The notes below the pieces were generated by a model. It saw only the letters and a list, made by a program, of their open reading frames with translations. It searched no databases and was not told where the DNA came from. Positions 1 through 6,699 of a DNA stretch of 14,029 nt are shown here, in pieces. Position 1 is the first letter of the stretch. The number at the start of each line of letters is the position of its first letter. The DNA is taken from NCBI GenBank assembly GCA_002696885.1, contig NZSO01000021.1:1-14029 (forward strand), given 5' to 3'. Position numbers and translations under genes: made by a program. This DNA comes from Verrucomicrobiales bacterium. Its GTDB lineage: Bacteria; Verrucomicrobiota; Verrucomicrobiia; Verrucomicrobiales; DEV007.

Positions 1-163
1 CTACACCTGAATTAATAGTGGCGATAACGCCATTGATTTCAATTTTCCCAGTTCTTAAACCGGTATCTGGATCAATCTTTTCTTCAATCCATTGACCTTG
101 AGAAAATGATGTTAGATTTGTTAAGGCGTAATACAGCAATGCAATTATTATTGGCTTTTTCAT
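1..163 (-). CDS. N-terminal part of a secreted protein of unknown function (cut by the left edge)
   Basis: An open frame begins with ATG at 163 and stays open through 54 codons to the left edge without a stop. The first ~20 residues form a Sec-type signal peptide: two lysines after the Met, then a hydrophobic stretch (IIIALLYYAL), with a plausible cleavage after TSFSQG. The mature part begins QWIEEKIDPDTGLRTGKIEINGV, which is hydrophilic and reads like the start of a beta-rich secreted domain, but I do not recognise a family from so little. There is no Shine-Dalgarno sequence upstream, as elsewhere in this window. The NTF2-like gene at 319-867 lies upstream on the same strand, 155 nt away, so the two need not share a transcript. 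That a coding sequence is present is likely; its function is open. Confidence 0.65.
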   Translation of the reverse strand, partial: MKKPIIIALLYYALTNLTSFSQGQWIEEKIDPDTGLRTGKIEINGVIATINSGV

Positions 164-318
164 ACCGATAATTTACAGCCCAACAAATCATAATCAATTT
201 TCCAGATTTATAAAAAATTGAATAATAGAAATTGGTCTTGGGGAAATTAAATATGTTATTCCTGTGATCGAGATGGATTGTTTAATTGCCTCAAGTTCTA
301 TGGCTCACAAATTTTAAA

Positions 319-867
319 TTATTTAGATGCTTCGAGGGCTTTAATTTCCTCATTCATTTGAGACGGATCATAGAAAGCAAGCATTTGAACTACTTTTCCC
401 TTCGAGGTCCGAAAATCCATATGGATATTGAATGAAATCTTCTTTTTAGTAACTCTGCCGGTGCCCGTTAGTGTAGCCCATGCATTTGTCCATATTGTTT
501 TTTCGTTTGGGCGTATTTCTCCAAAAGTTTTACCGTCCCATGCGATCGCTTCATTCGAAAAATAATTTGTGTGAATGTGCAATTTCTCAAATTTCATATC
601 TTTAATGAGTTCTTGATGAATCATTTTCAGTCTTTTAATGTAATTCTCTTTGCCCTTAATAATCACATCATTAATCTGAACCTCCACATCATCGGAATAA
701 AAAGTTTCCGCAAACTTAGAGGGCTGCTCGTCAGATGACGAATCAAAGTATTTTTTAATGTTTTCAGATATTGCGTCCTTAGTTTTCAGGTAGGACTTTT
801 CCTCGCCAGAAAGTGTAGATGCGAAGAATAAGCTAATTGATAGTAATGATAAGATAATTTTTTTCAT
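319..867 (-). CDS. Secreted NTF2/SnoaL-like domain protein
   Basis: The 182-residue protein has a clear signal peptide (MKKIILSLLSISLFFASTLSG, cleavage near residue 21). A single domain of about 130 residues fits the SnoaL/NTF2-like cone fold: an N-terminal helix region with KYFDSSSDEQPSKFAETFY, then DDVEVQINDVIIKGKENYIKRLKMIHQ, then beta strands including AIAWDGKTFGEI, IWTNAWATLTG, ISFNIHMDFRTSKGKVVQMLAFYDPS. The pattern 'period of activity, then G-K-E-N-Y, then a strand with an aromatic pair near the end' is usual for SnoaL-like proteins that bind small hydrophobic ligands. Family members are diverse and often uncharacterised, so no reaction can be assigned. It is exported, probably to the periplasm. 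It is transcribed divergently from the small secreted protein at 910, with 42 nt between the two starts. Confidence 0.75.
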   Translation of the reverse strand: MKKIILSLLSISLFFASTLSGEEKSYLKTKDAISENIKKYFDSSSDEQPSKFAETFYSDDVEVQINDVIIKGKENYIKRLKMIHQELIKDMKFEKLHIHTNYFSNEAIAWDGKTFGEIRPNEKTIWTNAWATLTGTGRVTKKKISFNIHMDFRTSKGKVVQMLAFYDPSQMNEEIKALEASK

Positions 868-909
868 GTGTTAGTGTTTTGACAGTGATTTATAATTAAA
901 TTAACTATC
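868..909. promoter_or_regulatory. Short divergent intergenic region between the NTF2-like gene and the secreted-protein/hydrolase pair
   Basis: Only 42 nt separate the two divergent start codons, so both promoters must lie in or overlap this segment. On the plus strand there is a perfect TTGACA at 879-884, but no good -10 box at 16-18 nt spacing (best is TAACTA at 902-907, which would put the transcript start at or after the ATG). On the minus strand TATAAA (plus positions 889-894) could be a -10 element, giving a leader of about 14 nt for the NTF2-like gene. These are visual matches to the sigma-70 consensus, which may not be the right model for this organism. Confidence 0.3.
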
Positions 910-1359
910 ATGATGCAAGTCATAAAGATTCCCTACTCAATTTTTTTTATCATAATTACAATAATGATATTTGAGGGAGTAAGTGTGTTTGCAGCTGTGG
1001 CACCGTTAGAGCCAAAGAATTTAAACAAAAAATCTGATTTTATTGTATCGGGAACGGTGATTAATATTTTAAAAAAAAATCAAAAATCTAAAATTGAAAA
1101 ATCTTTTGGTATTCATCGAGATCAAATTTTTAATGTGACTCTCAAAGTTACTAAGGTTTCCAAAGGTGAAGGAGTTAAAATTAATCAGCATATTACAATC
1201 AAAGCGTGGCGACCTCTTCTTAGGGTTCCTCCAATACCTGGGCCTCAGGGGCACTATCCTTTGCCTGAAATAGGAGACAAAGTTAAAGTTTTTCTAATAA
1301 AAGAAGCCAATGGAAAATATAGTGCTTTATTGCCAAATGGTTTTAGCATTATCAATTAG
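910..1359 (+). CDS. Small secreted beta-rich protein of unknown function
   Basis: The 149-residue protein starts at ATGATG and has a hydrophobic N-terminus (IPYSIFFIIITIMIFEGVSVFA) consistent with a Sec signal peptide ending around residue 29. The mature part alternates short beta strands: DFIVSGTVINIL, then IFNVTLKVTKVSKG, then QHITIKAW, then GDKVKVFLIKEANGKYSALLPNGFSII. This strand order, with 'SDFIVSGTV' at the start and a 'GDKVKVFL' strand near the end, resembles small OB-fold/netrin-like secreted domains, but I cannot name the family with confidence. A proline- and glycine-rich loop (RVPPIPGPQGHYPLPE) precedes the last two strands. The stop codon TAG is followed at once by the ATG of the hydrolase gene, so the two are very likely co-transcribed and translationally coupled. 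Confidence 0.7.
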   Translation: MMQVIKIPYSIFFIIITIMIFEGVSVFAAVAPLEPKNLNKKSDFIVSGTVINILKKNQKSKIEKSFGIHRDQIFNVTLKVTKVSKGEGVKINQHITIKAWRPLLRVPPIPGPQGHYPLPEIGDKVKVFLIKEANGKYSALLPNGFSIIN

Positions 1360-2175
1360 ATGAATAAAAGAATTCCCTACCTCTTTTCCGTTATTTTTTT
1401 AATTACTAGTTTTTTAAATTTGTCTTTTGCTAAGGACTCAACTGAAGTCATTCAAGGTACAAAAAAAACAAAAAAAATTTATTTACTGAATGACAAGATT
1501 AAAGACAAAACGACATCAATTAATGAAAAATTTTTGGTGTTTACAGACAGTCTGAAACAAACACAAAAAGTTCCACTTATAATTTATCTTCATGGAGCAG
1601 GGGGTAGAGGTGATGATATTGAAAGAATTAAAAATTCGGTCATACCTTTGTTACGTGGTTTGGAGAAATTCGTTGATGAGAAGTGTATAGTCGTTGCTCC
1701 TCAATGTCTCCGAGAAGCGAGAGGAGGAGGGCGAGGAAGTTGGAAATTTGAGGAATTAAATGAGTGGTTAGAGCAAATAAAGAAAACCCTGCCTATTGAT
1801 GACAAGAGGGTTTATCTCATGGGGAATAGTATGGGTGGTTATGGCTCTTGGATGTGGGGTGGGAATTCACCTGAGCATTTTGCAGCAATTGCTCCTATCG
1901 TTGGTGGTATTGGTCCCAATGGTCCAAAAGATGTCACCTCGGAATTGGAAGAGTGGGCTAAGAATTTAGCGAAAATTCCGGTGTATGCCTATGCAGGGGC
2001 AAAGGATCGGGTAGTACCAGCAGAGAGGTCAGAGAGAATGATTGCTGAGATTAGAAAAGCAGGAGGTCAATTATCAAATATCCAAGTTTACCCTAATGAG
2101 GGCCATGGAGCAAAGCGGTTGGTGTTATCTTCTCCTAAATTTTATAGCTGGATGTTTTCTCAGAAGCGGGAATGA
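1360..2175 (+). CDS. Secreted alpha/beta-hydrolase (esterase, PHB-depolymerase/phospholipase-carboxylesterase type)
   Basis: The 271-residue protein has a signal peptide (hydrophobic residues 7-24, cleavage near FAKD). The hydrolase core shows all expected landmarks: the oxyanion-hole segment YLHGAGGRG at 76-84, the nucleophile elbow GNSMGGYG with Ser157, Asp216 in the strand-end motif AGAKDRVVP, and His249 in NEGHGAKR. This matches the predicted-peptidase/esterase group often annotated as phospholipase/carboxylesterase or 'prolyl oligopeptidase family' in Verrucomicrobiota and Planctomycetota. It probably hydrolyses an ester in the periplasm or outside the cell; deacetylation or de-esterification of polysaccharides is common for relatives but is not shown here. 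It abuts the preceding gene with no gap and ends 33 nt before the convergent DUF1501 gene. Confidence 0.85.
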   Translation: MNKRIPYLFSVIFLITSFLNLSFAKDSTEVIQGTKKTKKIYLLNDKIKDKTTSINEKFLVFTDSLKQTQKVPLIIYLHGAGGRGDDIERIKNSVIPLLRGLEKFVDEKCIVVAPQCLREARGGGRGSWKFEELNEWLEQIKKTLPIDDKRVYLMGNSMGGYGSWMWGGNSPEHFAAIAPIVGGIGPNGPKDVTSELEEWAKNLAKIPVYAYAGAKDRVVPAERSERMIAEIRKAGGQLSNIQVYPNEGHGAKRLVLSSPKFYSWMFSQKRE

Positions 2176-2195
2176 GTAAATGGTGTTATTAGGAT

Positions 2196-2227
2196 AGAGA
2201 TGTATTTCTTATGCTAATATCTCTTTT
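2196..2227 (+). terminator. Possible weak intrinsic terminator between convergent genes
   Basis: Downstream of the hydrolase stop, AGAGAT (2196-2201) and ATT (2204-2206) can pair with AATATCTCT (2216-2224). This gives a 9-bp stem with a 2-nt bulge and a 9-nt loop, followed by a short T run (2224-2227). The stem is AT-rich and the T run is short, so termination would be weak. The 3' arm lies inside the end of the DUF1501 gene, which places the hairpin in the overlap of the two convergent transcripts. Confidence 0.35.
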
Positions 2228-3657
2228 ACAACATTGGCTTCTTCCACTCCTGTCAGCTTGGTGTTGAGACCTTGAAATTTGAAAGTGAATTTTTCATGGT
2301 CGATGCCAAGAGAATGAAGGATCGTGGCATTCATATCGTGAGTATGAACAGGATCTTTCACAATGTTATAACAATAGTCATCGGTTTGACCATGTACGTA
2401 CCCCTTCTTTATTCCACCTCCTGCCATCCATATGCTAAAGCATCGCCCGTGATGATCTCTGCCACTCTTCAATGCGCCCTGACTGTATGCAGTACGACCG
2501 AATTCACCACCCCAAACAATTAAAGTATCTTTTAATAATCCTCTTTGTTCTAAGTCTTTGACCAATGCAGCTGACGGTTGATCCGTATCTTTACATTGAG
2601 AGCTCAGATGAGGGATTAGACTTCCATGTTGATCCCACCCTCTATGAAATAATTGTATGAAACGAACATCGCGTTCAGCAAGCCTTCTTGCCAAAAGGCA
2701 ATTATAAGCATAGGTGCCAGGTTTTCTCGCCTCTTCACCATAAAGTTTAAACGTGCTCTCTGGTTCTTTAGAGATATCAACAATTTCAGGCGCTGCGGTT
2801 TGCATTCGAAAAGCCATCTCATATTGAGCAATTCTAGTTTCTATTTCAGGGTCTTCGAACTTCTGGTAATTTTCTTTATTCAATTGGGCGAGGTCGTCTA
2901 GCATTCTTCTTCTTGTCGAACGTTCAATGCCTGGTGGATCGTTAAGGTACAGGAGTGGATTTTTACCGCTTCTCATTAGGACCCCTTGATGTTGGCTAGG
3001 TAAAAACCCGCTTCCCCATAATCTTGAAAAAATGGGTTGTCCTGGGTTTTTTCCATTTCCTTGTGATATTAAAACTATGTATGCAGGCATGTTCGAATTA
3101 GTGCTACCTAATCCATAACTTGCCCACGAACCAAGGCTGGGCCGCCCAGGTATTTGAGATCCAGTATTAATCAATGTGATTCCTGGGTCGTGATTAATTG
3201 CATCAGTATGCATCGAGTTGATGACAGTAATTTTATCAGCAATATCCCCAGTGTAAGGGACCATGTCACTCATCCATGTTCCAGAATCACCCCTTTTTTT
3301 CATGGGCGATACAGGAGCACAGACTAAAAGCTTTTTGAGACCAGCGGTCATTCCCGTTAGTCGTTGTCCTCCTCTTACACTGTCTGGTAGCTCTGTTCCG
3401 TGAAGTTTATTGATTTTATCAGAGTGGTCGAACAAATCGATGTGCGAAGGTCCACCCGATTGAAACATATAAATTACTCTTTTTGCCTTAGCTTCGAAGT
3501 GAGGCAGTCCAGGAATACCATTATTGGTTGAACTTGTGTTATCTGCCCTAAGCATCGATGAAGCTGCTAAGGAGCCTAGAGCGATACCAGATTGGCCGAG
3601 TAGACATCGTCTATTAATTAAATCAGCTGATGAATTGATATTATTTAAAAAGTTCAT
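2209..3657 (-). CDS. DUF1501 family exported protein (alkaline-phosphatase-fold relative)
   Basis: The 482-residue protein is full length for DUF1501. Landmarks run in family order: MFQSGGPSHIDLFD (64-77), NHDPG (155-159), the WGGEFGR motif (382-388), SGRDHHGR (398-405), WMAGGGIKKGYVHGQTDD and the C-terminal HTHDMNATILHSLGIDHEKFTFKFQG. These His/Asp residues are in positions where the related sulfatase/alkaline-phosphatase fold binds metal, though the activity of DUF1501 proteins is not established. The N-terminus has a paired arginine (NRRCLLGQSG, 15-24) followed by a mildly hydrophobic small-residue stretch, so export by the Tat pathway, in folded state, is likely. The start overlaps the stop of the upstream PSD1 gene in ATGA. 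DUF1501 and PSD1 cytochrome genes are well known as adjacent pairs in Planctomycetota and Verrucomicrobiota. Confidence 0.92.
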   Translation of the reverse strand: MNFLNNINSSADLINRRCLLGQSGIALGSLAASSMLRADNTSSTNNGIPGLPHFEAKAKRVIYMFQSGGPSHIDLFDHSDKINKLHGTELPDSVRGGQRLTGMTAGLKKLLVCAPVSPMKKRGDSGTWMSDMVPYTGDIADKITVINSMHTDAINHDPGITLINTGSQIPGRPSLGSWASYGLGSTNSNMPAYIVLISQGNGKNPGQPIFSRLWGSGFLPSQHQGVLMRSGKNPLLYLNDPPGIERSTRRRMLDDLAQLNKENYQKFEDPEIETRIAQYEMAFRMQTAAPEIVDISKEPESTFKLYGEEARKPGTYAYNCLLARRLAERDVRFIQLFHRGWDQHGSLIPHLSSQCKDTDQPSAALVKDLEQRGLLKDTLIVWGGEFGRTAYSQGALKSGRDHHGRCFSIWMAGGGIKKGYVHGQTDDYCYNIVKDPVHTHDMNATILHSLGIDHEKFTFKFQGLNTKLTGVEEANVVKEILA

Positions 3658-6638
3658 TGTCTTGTAACAAATTCATCCATGTTGAGAAGTGTGCTTGCTA
3701 CCAAGGTCCAGGCAGCCACCGTCTTTGGATCTTTTATTTTAGGATTGTAAGATTGGCCAGCTCTTATAAGAGAAACAGCATTCTCTGGTTTATTCTCAAA
3801 AGTTTTTATATATTCTTTGAAAGAGCTACTCAGTATTCTCAGTTCATTTTCTTGAGCGGTTCTTCCTAAAGTCCTCATGAAACCAATGTTAATTCCTTCC
3901 ATTATGGAAGATTCTGCAGACATGATATTTCCTAGTGAAGCGGCAGCTTCCAAAAATTGAGGATCATTCTGAAGGACAAGGGCCTGCATAGGAGTATTGG
4001 TTTGAAGTCTTCTAACCACACATGTTTCTCTATTCGGTGCATCAAAAATAGTCATTGATGGAGGAGGAGAAGTTCTTTTCCAGACAGTATACATACTTCT
4101 TCTGTAGTTTGATTGGCCTGAACCAGGTAAATATTTCTGAGATGTAAATCCAGATGGGTAACCGTAATGACTGACATCAGCCCAAAGACCCTTTGGTTGA
4201 TAAGGATATACACTTGGTCCACCTATTTCCAGATCAAGAAGTCCAGATGCAAAAAGTGCAGAATCTCTTACGAATTCAGCATCTAATCGGAACCTTGGTG
4301 ACCGAGATAATAGTCGGTTGTAGGGATCTTTAGAAGAACTGCTTTTTCTTAATTTGGACTCCTGTTGATAGGTTTCTGACATGACTATTCTTTTGATTAG
4401 TTTTTGAAGGTTCCATCCACTTGCCACAAAGTCCTTCGCGAGTCTGTCAAGAAGGACCGGATGAGAGGGATATTCACCTTGAGCTCCAAAGTCTTCTGCA
4501 GTTTTGACTAATCCAGTACCAAAAATCATCTGCCAATACCGATTAACTATGACCCTGGAGGTTAGCGGATGTTTAGGGTTAATGAGCCACTTTGCTAAAT
4601 CTAATCTTGTTAAAGTCTGACCCGCTTCACTTTTTGCGGGAGGTAGTGCAGATGGAGTTCCTGTGCTTACCTCTTCGCCATGTTGATCATAAGCACCGCG
4701 TATGAGGATATGAGTCTTCCTTGGCTTGTAATTCATGACCATTACCGTCGACTTACCAGTTTCCGCGGTTTTCTTAATGGCTTTTTCCTCGAGGTTAAGT
4801 TGATTAATATATATTTTGAAAGCTCCAGAAACAGCAGAGAAAGAATCATTGATTTTGTTCCAGTGCGTGGTGTTTCTTTTTTTGGTTGGGGTATTTAAAG
4901 CTGAAAAAAGATTTTCATCGAAACTTTTCGATTCACCTGTTTGATATATCGCTCCCCAGGGACTGTCACCGTAATTAGCGATCTCAAATGCTTCTTTCCA
5001 TTCGGATTGATTGTTTTTCTGAGTTTGAGATTTCCACTCGGAATTGGTCACAATAGATATGGTTTCATTAGATGAATCCAGTACTTGTAAACTTAGTATT
5101 AATCCAGCCTTCGACCCAGCCACATTATTTGCTTCAACCTCAATTGTATTTTTTCCTTTTTTTAAGTTATTAATTTCGATGGTTTTTGGTTTCGTCCAAT
5201 CATCAAGCGATGCGATATGCTTGCCATTGATTAATATCTTGCATTCATTGTCACATGTGAACCACATGGAAGCGCTTTTTGGAGCTTTCTCTAAGTTAAA
5301 TGCTCGACGAAATTTAGCATAAGCTGAGTCTCCTTCTTTTTTAGACCAAATCCATTTTACCGAATTATCGATTGTAATTGAATTCTTTTTATTTTTTGAA
5401 TTTGGTCTTTGTTTGCTCAGGGAGTCTAATGTTTTCTTTTCCCATTGGGTTCTAAGATTGGTTAAATGAATTTCAGGAGTGACTCTTTTCTGACGAAGTT
5501 CATTTATTCTATTATTCGCATCTCTTTTTACTCTTTCGATTGAGCAGAGATTAGATTCCGCTTCTATGAGGGGGGCTGTATTGGCGTTTATTGCTCCGCT
5601 TCCAGGTTCACTTGAAGTATTAAAAAATGCAAAAAATTGATAATATTCTTTTTGAGTAATTGGATCATATTTGTGATCATGACATTGGGCACATTTCATG
5701 GTTAGTCCCATGAAAACAGTGGATACGGTATCAACTTTATCAGCCGTGTAGGTTACTCTGTATTCTTCTGGAATTGTTCCGCCCTCATGCGTGTTCATGC
5801 TATTTCGGAGAAAACCTGTAGCTACTTTTTGTTGAGTTGAACTCTTTGGTATCAAATCACCAGCGATTTGTTCGAGTGCGAATTGGTCGTAAGGTTTATT
5901 CTCAAGAAAAGCAGAGACAACCCAGTCTCTCCAAATCCACATATCCCTGTGATCGTCAATCGAGTAACCGTTAGTATCAGCATATCTTGCCGCGTCTAAC
6001 CAATTGACCGCAAGTCTTTCAGCAAAAGCTTTCGAATTAATTAATTGATCGACTAATTTCTCGTATGCATCCGAACTATTGTCCTGGGCAAACGTTTCGA
6101 TAGCTGCTTGAGAAGGAGGTAGTCCAGTTAAGTCCAAATAGAGACGTCGAATTAATATATCTTTACTCGCTTTGGGGGAGGGGCTTAATCCAGCCTCTTT
6201 AAGTTTAGATTCAATGAGCTCGTCAATGGTTCCCTCAATAGGTTCAATAGGCTCAAATGACCAGTGACGTTGATACTCAGCGCCCTCATCTATCCATTGA
6301 CCAATTAAATCTATTTCCTCACGAGTTAATTTATGGTTAGATTCTGGAGGTGGCATTTGATCATCTGGATCTGTTGAATTAATTCTATGCCAAAGGCTAC
6401 TCTCTTCTCGGTCGCCTGGAGAAATTGCTCTTTCACCAGATTTTTCAAGTACCGAAGTTGCTGTTTCTCTCAGATGAAGTTGAAGCCCACCTTTGATTTC
6501 CTTTTCATCTGGACCATGACATGAAAAGCAGTTGTTTGAAAGTATGGGTTTAATGCTTTGATTAAATTGAATTTTTTTAGCGTAGCACTGTAGATTACAG
6601 ACTAGTACTACAAATATAATGAGGCTGTGAATCATCAT
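3654..6638 (-). CDS. PSD1 and planctomycete cytochrome C domain protein (DUF1549/DUF1553)
   Basis: The 994-residue protein has a Sec signal peptide (residues 3-20). A planctomycete-type cytochrome c domain follows: haem motif CFSCH at 37-41 and a likely axial Met at MPPPES (Met95). DUF1549 spans about 137-340 (EAGLSPSPKAS, RRLYLDLTGLPPS, RLAVNWLDAARYADTNGY) and holds a second CxxCH (CAQCHDHKYDP, 316-326). DUF1553 spans about 675-935 (LAKWLINPKHPLTSRVIVNRYW, FGTGLVKTAEDFG, RRLQTNTPMQALVLQNDP). Between them, about 425-540, sits an inserted beta-sandwich-like region (RRAFNLEKAP, CDNECKILINGKHIA, LKKGKNTIEVEANNVAG, TNSEWKS), which looks like the carbohydrate-binding-like modules seen in rhamnosidase-type enzymes. 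The protein is presumably periplasmic and redox-linked; its substrate is unknown. It overlaps the DUF1501 gene by 4 nt, indicating an operon. Confidence 0.93.
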   Translation of the reverse strand: MMIHSLIIFVVLVCNLQCYAKKIQFNQSIKPILSNNCFSCHGPDEKEIKGGLQLHLRETATSVLEKSGERAISPGDREESSLWHRINSTDPDDQMPPPESNHKLTREEIDLIGQWIDEGAEYQRHWSFEPIEPIEGTIDELIESKLKEAGLSPSPKASKDILIRRLYLDLTGLPPSQAAIETFAQDNSSDAYEKLVDQLINSKAFAERLAVNWLDAARYADTNGYSIDDHRDMWIWRDWVVSAFLENKPYDQFALEQIAGDLIPKSSTQQKVATGFLRNSMNTHEGGTIPEEYRVTYTADKVDTVSTVFMGLTMKCAQCHDHKYDPITQKEYYQFFAFFNTSSEPGSGAINANTAPLIEAESNLCSIERVKRDANNRINELRQKRVTPEIHLTNLRTQWEKKTLDSLSKQRPNSKNKKNSITIDNSVKWIWSKKEGDSAYAKFRRAFNLEKAPKSASMWFTCDNECKILINGKHIASLDDWTKPKTIEINNLKKGKNTIEVEANNVAGSKAGLILSLQVLDSSNETISIVTNSEWKSQTQKNNQSEWKEAFEIANYGDSPWGAIYQTGESKSFDENLFSALNTPTKKRNTTHWNKINDSFSAVSGAFKIYINQLNLEEKAIKKTAETGKSTVMVMNYKPRKTHILIRGAYDQHGEEVSTGTPSALPPAKSEAGQTLTRLDLAKWLINPKHPLTSRVIVNRYWQMIFGTGLVKTAEDFGAQGEYPSHPVLLDRLAKDFVASGWNLQKLIKRIVMSETYQQESKLRKSSSSKDPYNRLLSRSPRFRLDAEFVRDSALFASGLLDLEIGGPSVYPYQPKGLWADVSHYGYPSGFTSQKYLPGSGQSNYRRSMYTVWKRTSPPPSMTIFDAPNRETCVVRRLQTNTPMQALVLQNDPQFLEAAASLGNIMSAESSIMEGINIGFMRTLGRTAQENELRILSSSFKEYIKTFENKPENAVSLIRAGQSYNPKIKDPKTVAAWTLVASTLLNMDEFVTRQ

Positions 6639-6656
6639 GAAATTGTGAAAATATAT

Positions 6657-6688
6657 TTAATATATTATATCATCAGCATCAAACTGAT
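6657..6688 (-). promoter_or_regulatory. Putative promoter of the PSD1-DUF1501 operon, with a small inverted repeat
   Basis: In the 61-nt gap between the TonB receptor stop and the PSD1 start, the minus strand reads TGATATAAT, a perfect extended -10 element (TATAAT at plus positions 6664-6669). Transcription would start near 6657, with a leader of about 19 nt. No good -35 box is present at the standard spacing. Just upstream is an imperfect operator-like inverted repeat, ATCAG (6672-6676) and CTGAT (6684-6688), separated by 7 nt. The repeat is short and could be chance; no T run follows it, so a terminator role for the receptor gene is less likely. Confidence 0.4.
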
Positions 6689-6699
6689 TTGGGGCGTTT

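Noticed and set aside
879..896. TTGACA followed by TATAAT on the plus strand
   Set aside because: The two elements are only 6 nt apart, far from the 16-18 nt needed, so they do not form one sigma-70 promoter.
2272..2523. Plus-strand ORF of 83 codons
   Set aside because: It lies wholly antisense to the DUF1501 gene, whose family motifs are intact; the product shows no domain or signal.
5044..5322. Plus-strand ORF of 92 codons
   Set aside because: It is antisense to the inserted module of the PSD1 protein and has no independent support.
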